Shown: positions 32,290 to 44,250 of the stretch, piece after piece
Layout: the number at the start of each line of letters is the position of its first letter
Position numbering within the stretch: position 1 is the first letter of the stretch
Assembly: GCF_964656455.1 (NCBI RefSeq)
Contig: NC_135717.1
Location: 155,845,062 to 155,909,061, forward strand
DNA length: 64,000 nt
Direction of reading: 5' to 3'
DNA from: Halichoerus grypus
Lineage: Eukaryota; Chordata; Mammalia; Carnivora; Phocidae
Notes under the pieces: model-generated
What the model saw: the letters and a program-made list of their open reading frames with translations, nothing else
Databases searched by the model: none
What the model was told of the DNA's origin: nothing
Position numbers and translations under genes: made by a program

Positions 32290-32545
32290 AAAGGATAGCC
32301 AAGTGGTTTAAGTGCGTGTTCTTTAATAGCAGGATGTCTGAGTTTGACCCGTGGCGCTGCCACATGCAGGGACTCTATGGGCAAATGTCTTGACCTCAAG
32401 GTCTCAGTGTCTTCATCTGTCAATTTTAGGATGATGATAATAATAATAATAATAATAATACCTAAACTGAGGATAGGTATGAGGTTGAATCAATAAGCTC
32501 ACTATGTAGGACATATTAAGCACTTAATAAATATTATTATTATTA
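32290..32545 (+). mobile_element. MIR SINE
   Basis: Head 'gccaagtggtttaagtgcgt', core 'gtcttcatctgtcaatttta', an AAT/ATA microsatellite (about 32430-32460) and the tail 'aagcacttaataaatattat'. It is followed directly by an opposite-strand MIR, so the pair could fold back. Confidence 0.8.
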
Positions 32546-32554
32546 CTGTTATGA

Positions 32555-32732
32555 TTGTCATCGCCAAGCATTATACAAAGTGCTTTAGCTACAGTTTTTC
32601 ACTGAGTGTTCACATACACTTTGAAATAAGTATTAATATATATATTTTTAATTCCCTGTTGGAAAATCAAGACTCAGATAATAAACTTATCCTTGGCCAT
32701 AGAAGGGACTGGCTTTGAAATCTATTCCCTCA
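32555..32732 (-). mobile_element. MIR SINE
   Basis: Antisense: 'agcattatacaaagtgcttt', 'ggaaaatcaagactcagata' and 'cttatccttggccatagaag'. It is tail to tail with the MIR at 32290-32545. Confidence 0.65.
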
Positions 32733-33745
32733 ATCCCCAGCAGCCACAGAAGGTGAAGATGTGAGAAGCAAAAGGCTCTTTATGAACTTAAAAATTTTTT
32801 TAAACACTCTGTAAAGTTGGTGGGAGGCTTATTATTTCAGACCTGGCAAAGGTTATTCTACACAACTCAGTTGGTCAATAAGTTTGGCTGCTCTTGAAGC
32901 AGGATAATTCAGTTCAGAGCTGTTTTCTCTGAAATCTCTTTGCAGAATGCTAATGTTATTTCCCATCAAGTAGAATACAAGGCTCTCATTTCCTTTGTTA
33001 CTGGAACCTTCCCATTCTCAGGCCACTCATCACACCAAGAACCTGCAGTCAGGTTATAATTTAAGATCTCTTTAGCAGGCGTAGGTCACTTCCAAATTTG
33101 GGTCTTGTAATGGGGGCACTGAAACACTAGCTTCCTACCAAACCACATTCCAGACACACAGAGACACGTGCACACACCGTGTATCTAGGGGCTAAGAGTG
33201 TCTTTGGCAGGGTGGAGTGGGCTGGCGCTCCTAAACAGTAATATTTGGTACAGCACTCAGATCTGGAATTTGCTCACTCCTGGCCTCTATGACTTTAGGA
33301 TTTTCTACAATGGCTTCTTAAAGAGGAAATGCTAAAGAGGCCAGCTCCAGTGGGTCTCCCAGGGACGATGGTGGCGGCTCCCCACAGCAAGGTCTTCCAA
33401 GAGCTACTCCCTGTTCATGGACCTACTGTGCATGGGATTATCTCAGGGATGATACCATTCCCACCCCTGGGTAGCTCCCATTTAGTGTGGGACTGCTGCC
33501 TTCAGTGATGGCACGTACTAGTGGCCATGAAACATTCTCCTGGCACCGGCACTGACCTCCAAACAGAGGTTTTATTGGGTCTTAGAGCCCACCCTGAGCA
33601 TCATCCCCAAACCAGCTTCCAGCTGGGCCTCTGCAGAGCCCTGTCCTAGCAGTGGTGAGGTATACTCTCTTAAAGAGTTCCAACTCAGCCTTCAGACCTG
33701 CTTGAGTAGTGACTACTACTACTACTGCTACTAATGATAATAAAT
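32733..33745. other. Intergenic, no feature; short ACT repeat
   Basis: No repeat family recognised. A short (ACT)n run lies at 33712-33732. The minus frame 33582-33845 partly overlaps the next MIR and is unsupported. Confidence 0.45.
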
Positions 33746-33749
33746 TAAT

Positions 33750-33972
33750 ATTAACAGTGGTTGCCATTTTTATGAACTTCCTACATTCAGTCACTATATT
33801 AATACATTTTATCTTTGTCACAATATTATGAGGTATATACCCCAATGCCCATTTAAGACATAAGGAAACTGAGGACCAGAGAAGCTAAATGACTTGCTTA
33901 AGGTTACTGTTGGTAGGTGGCAGAGTAGGTATTGGAACTCGAATTTGTCTGACTCAGAAGCTCTTGATTTTA
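33750..33972 (-). mobile_element. MIR SINE
   Basis: A good antisense copy: 'ttatgaggtatataccccaa', 'gaaactgaggaccagagaag', 'gcttaaggttactgttggta' and the B-box complement 'attggaactcgaatttg'. Confidence 0.85.
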
Positions 33973-34629
33973 TCCTCAAACTGCCATTTTGTTAAGTGAC
34001 AGGTACAATTCTGAGAGCTTTGTACCCATTGCCTCATGTAAAGAGTGCAGACAGTGGGTGCCGTGCCAATTACCATCCTTCTGAGATGGTCCGTGTATGC
34101 ACCTCACTCAGCCTGAGCTCTCAGATTTCTGGGGAGGCATCCTTACCTCCTGGAAGTGCCTGTCAAGGCACCGGCAGCAGCTTAAATTCTACATCACATC
34201 CCTATTCTCTTCTCTGCCACCGCCCCTTCCCCCACCTCGACAAAGCAAATCCCTGTAAAAACCCACTTTTCCCCTAAGACATACAAACCAAGCTCCCAAT
34301 TTTGGCTGACCTAAGTTCCCTGAAAACTGGTGGCGATGAATGCATCTTACACTAAGTAAACCGATTTGTGGGTCTCCCAGGAAAGCAAGCTGAAGTCAAA
34401 TCTAATAACTAGCATAAAACTCCGACTCTGATTATCCATGAGTGGAGTACCCATGGCAAATGTTTAATCCCACATGAGGTAACATATGCAAAAGGGCTTT
34501 GAAAGGTATAAAATATCCTACAAATGTCAAATGTGATTATTCTTGTCAATGCCATATTCGCCCTCCCAGCAGGTATGTCCTGAGGGAATAGAAATGATTT
34601 CAGGACTAGTCTGAGCCAAGCATAATTGG
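33973..34629. other. Intergenic; possible MIR tail
   Basis: No gene. 'aaagggctttgaaaggtata' and 'aatatcctacaaatgtcaaa' (34491-34535) look like the 3' tail of a MIR-class SINE. The 93-codon frame at 33996-34277 has no support. Confidence 0.4.
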
Positions 34630-34790
34630 CACTGTAGATTGTGTGATGGTGAAACCTGGTGATGTCAGGGTAAGACCCCTCATCAAACAGTCAGGAAAAC
34701 TGATTCTGAACCCTTGACCCTGCCATTAACAAGGTGGGGGAACTTTGGCAAGCCACTAGCCTTCTCTGGTCTTCAATTTTAATTTAATAA
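34630..34790 (+). mobile_element. MIR SINE, eroded
   Basis: 'gaacccttgaccctgccatt', 'aactttggcaagccactagc' and 'ctctggtcttcaattttaat' follow the MIR B box and core. It ends in an AAT run shared with the next, inverted MIR. Confidence 0.6.
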
Positions 34791-34804
34791 TAATAATAAT
34801 AGCA

Positions 34805-35035
34805 TATAAAAAATGGTTACAACTATTATCAGTTGATGTCCAAGCCATGTGCTTGGCTAAGAGCTTTATATACAATAGCTCATGTAATTGTCACAACAGT
34901 CCTCCGTGCTATTAGATCCCCATTATACAGATGCAGAAACAGAGGCCCAGAGATGTTAGGTACTTTACCTCTGGTTTCATATCAAATAAGTGCGGAAGCC
35001 AGCATTTGGATCTAAGCCAAATTCTCTTTTGCTAT
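34805..35035 (-). mobile_element. MIR SINE
   Basis: 'gcttggctaagagctttata', 'ccccattatacagatgcaga' and 'aacagaggcccagagatgtt' give a clear antisense MIR. It forms a second tail-to-tail inverted pair with the copy at 34630-34790. Confidence 0.85.
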
Positions 35036-35334
35036 TCATTCAAAAATGATTTGGGGGTCATTTATGCCTTGTTTCTATTTCACTTGTAGGGAAAATTAAC
35101 TATGGTTAGATTTAGAATTCCTAAAGAAGAAGGAAGAATCTTGTTAGAATCCCAGAGAGAACAAATAGACTCCTAATAAGTGAAGCAGACACATGATTGA
35201 TTATGACATTTTTCTAATGCATGGGCTATGCTTGCTTTCTCTTTAGAAAATGCTTTTCAGACTAAGAGCATTGCTACCAGAAGGGGCATTTTGGGAGAAA
35301 ATGGAATATTGTACTAACTCCTTGTGTTACAGAT

Positions 35335-35470
35335 ATTGATTGACCCTTCTGTCTTGCTCCTTCTAGACTGTGAATTCCTTATGGAAGGTACTGGAACTCA
35401 TCTCCATCCCCAGCACCTATCACAGTGCTTGTCAGAACGTTCAATGGCAGAATGAATGGACATATGTTTG
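35335..35470 (+). mobile_element. L2 LINE 3' end
   Basis: 'ccttctagactgtgaattcc', 'catccccagcacctatcaca' and 'gtgcttgtcagaacgttcaa' match the L2 3' end. Confidence 0.75.
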
Positions 35471-35689
35471 CAGGATAAATGAATGTATAAGTGAATGGAT
35501 GTCTGGCTCCTTGCCCTTATAATTCTTTGTTCTTTCCTAGTAGAGATAAATGACTTGCTGGTAGAACTAAATGACTAATCTTGTCCTTAGCCACTTGGAG
35601 TCTAAGAAACTTAGTTCAGCAGCTCAGTTATCGAGTCAACCTTGGTACTCATGTGTCTCAACTGTTGTAGGTCTCTGCTGTCTTGTCAG

Positions 35690-36212
35690 AGTAGTTTGTT
35701 GCTCATGAGTACCCAGAATCCATTTTACCTTCTTTCAGAAATACCTGCTCCCTACTCTCAGTTCATGTGATACTGATTAGGTTAACAACACTCCTTTCTT
35801 CTCTCTAGCCCTAAGAGTGAACACAAGGTCTGGGTATGAATAATCAGTATACTCCACTCTCTGGCCAGGATAACTGCTTACTTAATAGAAAAATACATCA
35901 TTCACACTCCCCACACACTCCCCAGTGAATCATGGGATTTGTGTTGAGTCAATAAGGAAAGAGTTCTTTTCCACTAGGGATGCTAAGCTAGTTCAATGTA
36001 AGCATGTAGCTGCTAATGGCCATCTTGCTACTGCAAGAGAATAAACCTGCCTGAGAATGAAGCCAAATTAGGAAGAGTTGTGTCAGGGGATGAAAAGAAA
36101 GAGGCATCCTTAACAACACAAGTCACATACTATATAAGAGTTCATCCATGCTTGGAGCCAAGTCTGTTATTGACTTCTGGTTATGTAATTCAATAAACCT
36201 AGCCCCTCCTGA

Positions 36213-36215
<3 letters not shown>
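35690..36215 (+). mobile_element. Ancient LTR-like repeat, family B, sense
   Basis: 'gctaatggccatcttgctac', 'gcctgagaatgaagccaaat' and 'ggttatgtaattcaataaac' are the sense counterpart of the repeat at 26231-26690. The tail carries an AATAAA-like signal ('ttcaataaacc', 36191). Confidence 0.5.

Positions 36216-36244
<29 letters not shown>
36211..36244. repeat. Compound microsatellite (GT)n(GA)n
   Basis: About seven GT units pass directly into about eight GA units. It is likely to vary in length between individuals. Confidence 0.9.
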
Positions 36245-36499
36245 TTTGACCACCCGCTTGGACCGCCATGTAGTCCATCCCCATGTTTGTTGGGTACTAT
36301 GCTTTAAGGATCTAACCTAACTTGCTCCCATTACAGGATATAGACAGCTCTTCTAACCAGTGTGTGCCTCACACTGGTGGTTGTATGTAGTCTCCAGGTC
36401 TTTGTTCCCCATGTGTGGGACTGTTCCATCACTAACAGAGTCCTGACATTGCTGTTTTGACACGTTAGTGAAGAAAACTAAAGGTTTGCAGTTAAAGCT

Positions 36500-36742
36500 A
36501 CAGTATGGTCTTGCTTAAAAGGTAAGAACCTTTGGACTCAGGTAAAACTGGGTTCAAATCCCACTTTGACTATTCAGAAGCTATATAACCTTAGGCAAAT
36601 TGCCTTTTCTCCATGAAACTCTGCTCCCTTGACTATAAATGGGGATAAAAATGTCCACACTGTAAGGAATTAGATGGGATATATAAAGCATGGAGATCTT
36701 GGTAATACATAGCAAATGCTCCGTAAACGGTAGCTATTACAT
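36500..36742 (+). mobile_element. MIR SINE
   Basis: B box 'actgggttcaaatcccactt', core 'aaccttaggcaaattgcctt', 'ctataaatggggataaaaat' and tail 'catagcaaatgctccgtaaa'. Nearly full length. Confidence 0.88.
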
Positions 36743-37911
36743 TATTTTCTTTTTATACGTCTTAAGGGCAACCTATAAAAAAAAAAATCCTCTCTGGTCC
36801 CCCTCAAAGCTGATTACTATTGTGCAAAAAACAGATGCCAAGTGTACATGGAAAGAAAACACTGTCATAAAGAATGACTCGTACAACAGATTGTGTGATT
36901 ACTAAGAACTTCAGAAACTGGAGGTGCTGTGGCATATATTGTTGTGTAATGTGGACTTCCAAAAGAAAACAATACACCCTGAGGGTTTTTTTTTTTAAAT
37001 TGAGAGCACTTGGGCAGAACAATAAAGATTTTACGATTTATAAGGCATCAAATAATTTACATGAATACAAAGAAATATGGGAAGCCATTTCAGATTTCAT
37101 TTAAAAGGATTAGAGAAATATGGGTAGGACTTCTTGATATGATACCAGCTAAATCAAATATCACAAGTAAACAAATATGTGGAGGGCTTTATGACAATAA
37201 TTTATTTACAAGTATGTGACATTGTACTATACAGTTTTTAAAAGGCAGGCATATAATGTAGAAGGAGACAAAAATAGTCACTGTACAATATTTCAAATGG
37301 AAAAAATAAAGATAAAACATGCTAAAAAGGCAAAAGATTTGTGGTAGAAAAATATTAAGAAAAATATGAGGACATACTGCATGTTAACTTCGATTTAAAA
37401 AAAAAACAAATACAAAATGATATACAGACAGAGCAATATTTCTAAAGGCAGGAAGGTCCTTAGAGAAAGAATAAAATGTGGTTGGCGGAGGCAGTAAAAT
37501 GTAATTAAGTAGCTAAGAACCAAGTTGCCTTATTGGGGCCCTTGAACTTGCTTGGGAGGAAACACTCTGACCTAGAGAAGAGGTTAAATGGAATGAAAAA
37601 AAGAAATCCAGGTTTGAAGGATGACAAAGTCATAAAGAAAAAGAAAAGGCCACATAAATAAGAACGTTAAGACCTCAAGGTAAAGGATGGAGTAGTCAGT
37701 GGAGTGAAGATGGAGAGAATCCAAAGATCAAGGGAAGTGGGGCAGAGAGTAAGATGGGAGCGAGTGGGGAGGAAACAAAGCTTTCACAAGCAGGCCGTGG
37801 TGTAAGGACAGGTGAAAGTATCTCTGAGTTAGTCCAGGATTTCCCACAGATTCTTTTGGGACACAAGATCAACAGGTATTTGTAGGTGTTCTGCAAAAAA
37901 GAAGGGTCTAC
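36743..37911. other. Intergenic, no gene
   Basis: AT-rich and purine-rich sequence with no repeat I can name. Frames around 36690-37219 and 37696-37896 overlap on both strands and are chance frames. Confidence 0.45.
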
Positions 37912-37926
37912 AATCAGATTAAGTGA

Positions 37927-38126
37927 GGGCGCCTGGGTGGCTCAGTTGGTTAAGCGACTGCCTTCGGCTCAGGTCATGATCCTGGAGTCCCTGGATCGAG
38001 TCCCGCATCGGGCTCCCTGCTCGGTAGGGAGTCTGCTTCTCCCTCTGACCCTCCCCCCCCCTCATGTGCTCTCTCTCATTCTCTCTCTCAAATAAATAAA
38101 TAAAATCTTTAAAAAAAAAAAAAAAA
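37927..38126 (+). mobile_element. SINEC, young-looking copy
   Basis: Full length with head 'gggcgcctgggtggctcagt', A and B boxes, CT tract, 'aaataaataaataaaatctt' and poly(A). The perfect 15-bp direct repeat 'aatcagattaagtga' lies at 37912-37926 and 38127-38141. Very similar to the copy at 13035. The 69-codon frame is SINE-derived. Confidence 0.97.
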
Positions 38127-38141
38127 AATCAGATTAAGTGA

Positions 38142-39299
38142 ATGTGGGTTGCATAGGATTCTTCATTCAGGGCTTTTTTGGAGCCTTTTTATGGTTGTTG
38201 AGGGAATATCTAAAAGAGGAGTAGAAGAATAAGGAACATAGCCTTTTACCAAAATAATTTCCCAGGGAATGGTGTGGGGATGGAAGGAAGAGGGAGAGGA
38301 ACTCATAACATTTTTTTTTTTTTATCAAAATTCTTCTCATTTCACGAAGACTTAGGAATCAAACACACTATTGAGATCAAATTTTGCCCTGCCTACTTTT
38401 CGGCCCTTGGAAAAATGTCCCACCATTGATCATAGCATTACCATAGGACTGCAGAATAGATCCTACATCCTTCTGAAACTCCCAGACTGGATTTCAGGAA
38501 TACCGTGAACACTGAAACATGATTTGAAAGTGGCTCTTACTGCCCAGCATTCCTCCAGCTTCCCACTTTGGCATGTGAAGCCTCGCCATTTCCATACACC
38601 ATCCACATTGAGTCTTTTCCTTGCCAGTACATTTGTATTTTTATTTGTAACCCTCTACATCCCAGCATGTACCCTAACAAGCACTTAATGTACTAATAAA
38701 TTTAACTAATGTGTCTACATCCAGGTCTAAACCCATTGTCTGACACCACCGCCAAGAATCTTCCACCTAGTTTCTCAGAGCTGGATTTTCCGCAAAGAAT
38801 ATATTGCCTTTGTGGGAGGAGGAGTAAAAGCGGGGCACCCTCCTAGGAGCCCCACCAATTAAGAGATGAGGGCTTTGCCATGAAACCAGTCTCCTTTTTC
38901 AAGTAAGGCTGAATTCCACCTCCTTTGCCTTTGGCCCTCTCCATCGTCCTTTTAAATATCACATCTGCCCTCATCACTCAATATCTTTTGCATAGGTCAA
39001 GATGTTTCCCCAGCTCAGCCGAGGAGGGATGAAGTCTTGGGCATGAGAATTTATCATCTTTATAGATGTTGGGTGTGCTCAGTGTTAGGAAGAAAAGCCA
39101 CAAAGAACAGTGTGTGTAATCCTCTAATCCCAGGAATTCATCCTAAGAAACAGTTTGAATGGTGTACTGGGGCTCCTTCCGTGGCATCAGAGTGGGCTGA
39201 CGACCAATTGGTTAGTAAGACCCACTCGCTAATGGTTATGTGACTGCTGTGTGATTATTATTTTCTTTTTACTCTTAGGCATAGATGTCCATCAGATGC
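38142..39299. other. Intergenic, no gene
   Basis: No clear element. 38600-38720 ends with 'agcacttaatgtactaataa', vaguely like an L2 tail. The 68-codon frame at 39037-39243 is unsupported. Confidence 0.4.
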
Positions 39300-40560
39300 A
39301 TACAGCCAATGCCTCAGATATTGAAGGGCGATTGATCTAGATTATGGGAGCATAATCGACAGCAGTTCTCCTGCTCAGCCACCGGAGGAGTATGGCTGAA
39401 TTCATGCAACGCCCCATGTCTCGTGTGGGCTTCAGAAGGACAGTTACCCTTGAACCCTTTTCTCCTGCCCCCTCCCCAAACTTGTAATTGGTGTGTTGTC
39501 TTTAAATCATAGCCTAAGTTTTGTTTGCGCAGTGAACTCTCCCAGGATACCTATTTTGAACAGAAATAGCAAGAATAGGAGGCGAGTGTTTTGCCTAGAG
39601 AATTAATCTAAGAACCCAAACAGAATCCTTTCCAGAGGCAAGAAAATTGACAGAAAATGATGGGTGAGACACAGCTTGCTGTCAGAGTAATCATCTTTAG
39701 TTGTGGGAAGGGGGGCGGAGGGCGAGAATGATCACCATTAAATGAAACAGGTATCACGGAGAACGCATTTCTGGGAGCACATTTTGATGGAGATGCCTCA
39801 TCAACCGCCAAATCTCTCAGCGGCGGCTTGGCAAGGATCATTCTGCAAATGGCCATTGCAGTCTGGATTTCATCATTTCACATTTGCACCTTGCAGCTTT
39901 TAAGGGCCATTAGAACCTAAATACTGCCCCATCAAAGCTCGACCTCAAAGGGGTGGTTGCTGGCAGCCGGATAGCCAGTGGAGTCGCAGCCTTCGACAGT
40001 TCTTAGTAGGTAAATACTTTTGCTTATGGGAGAAAATGATGATCTGGAAATGTCTCTGCTCTAAAAGTCTTGGAGATTTGACACTGACTCCCACAGCAGT
40101 CTTATGTAACTCCCCTGTCCTGTGGGGTGGGCTTGACTAGCAGAGACCTCGTCTTTTGAGAATTTTGCATAATGTGAGACATTAAAATTAAGGCTGGTGT
40201 TTACTCTTCAGTTCTTGTAGAGATATTCCCAGATTCACAGTGAGATATTATTTCCCTTGGAAATGCTCTCTGTCCCTGCCAGTCACTGAATGTGATCAGA
40301 TAGCTTTGCGTGGGCTAGCATACCAATTAGAGGCCTTGTCTGGGTTACGTGTGATGTCTTCCCTCCTAAACTCAATGACACGTCTGCACATAAACAGATG
40401 CAGAGAGGAGAAAGCCCAATTCCCATAAAAACCTGGAGCCTATTTCTGTTCTTAAAATTACATGTGTACATATACTCAAGGTGGAAGGCAAAATAGCCAT
40501 AAAGCATAGCGAATAAAAGAAGATTAATGAGGGAAAGAATCTGACAAAAATATTTAATTA
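39300..40560. other. Repeat-free block, candidate conserved non-coding sequence
   Basis: About 1.26 kb with no transposon that I can see. 39640-39910 is the most striking part: 'gagaatgatcaccattaaat', 'aaccgccaaatctctcagcg', and two 'caaatggccattgca'/'aagggccattag' words that resemble CArG or YY1-type sites. Retained CpGs fit purifying selection, but one sequence cannot prove it. The frames here (39608-39856, 40240-40507) lack domains. Confidence 0.35.
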
Positions 40561-41182
40561 GAAAGCAATGGCCTGGCCCTATTATCTTGTATTATTATAC
40601 ATCTTGTCATTAACCAAATCTGTAGCTAAACTGTGGACATTTGTCTTCATTATGTAGTAAAATGGTATAATGAGCAGGTTCCAAACAACGAATAGCTGTC
40701 CTAAAATGATCACAAACCTGGAGAATGGGAAATGTTTCTATTTCAATTCAGTGGGGTCTGATGGCTAGAGCTCAGCCCTAGAAGCAAGAGGAATTCTTCT
40801 GGGTTTAAAATTGTGGGTAGATTCATAAAACCAAGTCGTCTTACAGTGTGACATCCGGCGAACTTGGCATCCAGAGGCCCGGAGGCCTGTCTCTGCTGTG
40901 AGCTTACCCAGAGATCTTCTAGCATTGTAGTTTCCTCATCTGTCAGACATGATGAATCTCTATCATCGTGAAGGTCCCTTCTGGTGCTAATATTCTGTGT
41001 TCAAGAAAATGATATGAATTGTTAATTCTTGTTTGGGGTCTAGTCTCACCGCTTTGCAGAAAGTCATTCTTCATTCATTCATTTGTTGGCACGCTAGACA
41101 TTTATTGAACGTCAGTAGAACTCCAGCTGCTGCTTCAAGTATGACTAGTCCAGAGATAAAATTTCTGCCTGTAGGCTAGTTC
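40561..41182. other. Intergenic, no feature recognised
   Basis: 'attcattcatttgttggcac' and 'gacatttattgaacgtcagt' (41075-41115) resemble a short L2/MIR-type end in antisense. No gene. Confidence 0.4.
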
Positions 41183-41336
41183 TGTGGTTTCCAATCTTAA
41201 CTGCACATCAGATCAACTGGGGAAATATTTTATGAGCCTGATGCCTGGGTCCTGGCCCTAGACATTCTAATTACATTGGTTTGCAAGAGGACTCCATTGT
41301 AAAGGACGGTCTGGTTTGAGAAACTCCTGGTCTAAA
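41183..41336 (+). mobile_element. MER5A hAT transposon copy
   Basis: 'tctgtggtttccaatcttaa', 'ctgcacatcagatcaactgg', 'tgatgcctgggtcctggccc' and the right end 'gtttgagaaactcctgg' give a nearly complete MER5A. Confidence 0.8.
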
Positions 41337-41640
41337 GGCGGATGCAGAAATTACATCAAACTGCACATTATTGCTCTGTGAAGTGTGCTATCTCTTAGAC
41401 ACCTACTCCCTGAGAGAACTGACAGCATACAGGAGAAGTTCTCCTGTAGGAAGTACCAACTGCCATCAATTTAAACTGGCCGAGAGATGTATTCCTGGGA
41501 ACAAAAGCTGCATACCCTGGCACAGAGACATGAGACGGCATGGAGGTGTCCAGAATCTCAAGAAATGTAGTGTGGCCAGAGCACAGGGGAAAAGGCTCAC
41601 CAGTAATGTTAAGGAATAAAGCACTTAGTTGAACTGCTAC

Positions 41641-42065
41641 CAAAGTTACCCAATATCCCTTACTTTTCGAGTGGGGGCACTTGTCTATCCAGGGAGCAGC
41701 TGCATTCCCCAGCTCCCTGGCAACCAGGGATTGCCATGTCACTAGGTTCTGGCCCACAGGGCTGTGAATAAAAGTGATGTGAACAACTTGTAGGTCCCAT
41801 CTTCATGAAGAAGTCTACTTGCCTCTGCTTCTTTCTTCCTTGCCATGAGCTGAAACACAAAACTAATGCTTCAGCCACATTGGTCAACAGTATCTGAGGG
41901 AATGAGAGATCAGCAAAGCAGAAAAATAAATCCCTTCTCTGACTGATACATGGATCACCCACCAGCTCAGGCTTGTTATACCCCAAGAAAGAAATGAAGC
42001 TTTTATTTTGCTTGAGTGATTGTTTGATATTCTTTGTTACAGCCGTGTAGACTGTTCTCTAATTA
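41641..42065 (+). mobile_element. MaLR/ERVL-type LTR
   Basis: 'tcactaggttctggcccaca', 'gtgatgtgaacaacttgtag', 'ttcagccacattggtcaaca' and 'ttctttgttacagccgtgta' follow an old LTR in sense order. It is solo, without internal sequence. Minus-strand frames of 120 and 108 codons (41395-41757, 41660-41986) are antisense to it and are not genes. Confidence 0.5.
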
Positions 42066-42944
42066 ATATACCACTAGAAGGTAAAAACAAAAACAAAAAA
42101 AAACACTACTTTTGGAAGCATTGGCTTTTTATAAACATCTGCTTTTGTGAAGTTCTGTTGTAGAAAGTGTAAGATGGGATTTTTACAAAATCCTAGTAAA
42201 GGAACAAATTCTCTGGATGATAGTTTTTCACAAACCACCCCCTTATTCTCAATACAGTTTTAGTGTATCTAACATGTGCTGTGTTTCCAAACATCTCAAC
42301 ATTATAGGTAAATATTTTTCATTCAACAACCAAGTGTGTCTTTAGTTGATTAAGGCCCAGCTCTAATTCCCAGGATCTGTACTGTTGGAACGGGGCTGGA
42401 GTTGGCCTTTTGCTTGATATTCTGGAATATGATTTTAGTGTACAGTTCCCAGCCTTCAGGGTAGTACAAGCTCTCAGACACTTTATTGGGTTTTGATTGA
42501 GAATATTTGCGGGAGCAATTTCCAAGGGAACATTTAGGTGATGTGCCTCAGGAGGCTGCAGAGCTGGCTGCGAACTCAGGTCCCAAGGGGAAGGAAATCA
42601 CTGGTGGAAACCTGATTATTACTGGGGAAATAGATCTGCCTGACAGGACATAAATCAGAAGCTCTGACCAGATATGACAATGAAAATGCCCTAGGTTGTC
42701 CTATGAGACCAGAGGTGTTAACATGGTCAGGACGGTATAGCAAAGAAAACCGGTTTGAGTGCCAGAGATCTCCTTCCTGCCTCACTCTGTCATTCATAGA
42801 CCTGCTTGCAAACACCAGGCGATTGGTGAAGTCACTCAAGTGTGCTGTGGGGCCCATCTTCCCGATGGATGATGGTTTCCACCTTCATTGCTCCAGGATT
42901 CAGTGCCCTCATTCAGTCTTACCCTAAGACAATGTCTGGGATAA
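42066..42944. other. Intergenic, no gene
   Basis: No repeat named. Frames at 42319-42525, 42576-42857 and 42703-42927 overlap on opposite strands without domains. Confidence 0.45.
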
Positions 42945-43180
42945 AGACCCTCTCCTTACCATCTCTGAGGCTACTATTCATTCAGTCTCTCTTGCTGCTG
43001 CCTTGGTTCATATTCCCCGTAATCTTTTATCTGAGCTACTGTGGCACTGGCCTCTACCTGGTCTTTCCTCCTCCCTTTGTCCCCTCCACTCCAACGTCAT
43101 ACCATAGCCAGAGACCCTTTAAGAGCACAAATCTGATTGGGCTTCTCTCCTGCTCCACGCTTTCCATGCCTTCCTTTTGC
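42945..43180 (+). mobile_element. L2 LINE fragment
   Basis: 'ttaagagcacaaatctgatt', 'gggcttctctcctgctccac' and 'cctctacctggtctttcctc' follow the L2 order before the 'aaggcccttcac' region. It explains the 121-codon + frame at 42842-43207. Confidence 0.65.
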
Positions 43181-43629
43181 CTGGGCCAGATCTGCAACTT
43201 CCCGTAAGTCCCCTGGCCATATTCCTCATTGTTCTTCCCCTAGATTGGCAGGTGCATAGCTTCCCCTTGCCTTTGGGAGTGGGTGACACCATTTTTATTA
43301 CAGGGACTGAGGGAGACACTCCAGCCCCTCAGGGCATTTCTGAGCCCAGAGTTCCCTCTCTGCTTCCATTTGCCCCAGCTCTTGGGGAGCAGCATTTCTG
43401 CATGGTGGGTGCAGCCAGAGTCCAGTTGCTGCTAGCGTACTTGTAACTGGCTTCTCACCATTCAGGGTGTTTCCACGCCCAGGGCAAGACGTCAGATTGT
43501 CTGTGGATTGTTCTTAAGATATAACTAGCAAGTGGCAGTGGGTGTTACTTTCATATGTGGTATAAATCTAAGAAGAATTAATAAGTTTATTAATAAGCAT
43601 TAATCAGTCCTCCTCTGTTGGGTGGACCC
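43181..43629. other. Intergenic, no gene
   Basis: No element recognised. The 89-codon + and 66-codon - frames overlap and are unsupported. Confidence 0.45.

Positions 43630-43667
<38 letters not shown>
43630..43667. repeat. (AC)n microsatellite
   Basis: About 19 uninterrupted AC units, the purest dinucleotide tract in the window and so probably polymorphic. Confidence 0.97.
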
Positions 43668-43669
<2 letters not shown>

Positions 43670-44034
43670 TCCTAAGAACCAAACTATTATTTAAAACACC
43701 TAGGATAGTAATAGAAAACAAGAGAATATTAAATGGGATGGGGGAGTGTCAAAAGACAAAGATGGAAGAGAATAGTCCTGAAAGGTAATTGAAGAGACCA
43801 AGACCAACACTGAAACTTTGAATACTTCGCAGTTTTGTCCAAAGCTGCCCCTGGGCCCAGGTGTACCTATGCTATAGCCGGAGTCCTTTGGGTTTGGGTG
43901 ACCTGTGGATCAGTGACTTCAAAGATGCCTACCATGTGTCATAGCCTCTGCAAAAACCCTCTAAGGAGTTAGGATTCTTGGTCACTAGTCCTCTCACTCT
44001 GAATCTCTTCAGAAATGAGGAAGCAAGATATTAA
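43668..44034. other. No feature recognised
   Basis: Unique-looking, no open frame. Confidence 0.45.
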
Positions 44035-44250
44035 AATGCAAAGAGCACTGCACCGAGGAGGAGAAAAATTGGCTTGCAGTCCTAGCTTTCCCATTTACTA
44101 CCTCGGGGCCCACAGATAAGTTGCTTAACCTCCTTGAGCCTCAATTTATTTAGTGGCAAACATGGGAACACAAACCCCTACTTACCAGGCTACCATGAGT
44201 TCAACGAGATAGCCAGTATTGAACCAGCACATAGAAGTGATAAACAGATA
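44035..44250 (+). mobile_element. MIR SINE
   Basis: 'tttcccatttactacctcgg', 'ataagttgcttaacctcctt' and 'gagcctcaatttatttagtg' give a clear MIR core. The tail is eroded. Confidence 0.8.

Noticed and set aside
36210..36250. Promoter TATA or Inr near the GT/GA repeat
   Set aside because: No consistent core promoter arrangement and no downstream gene.
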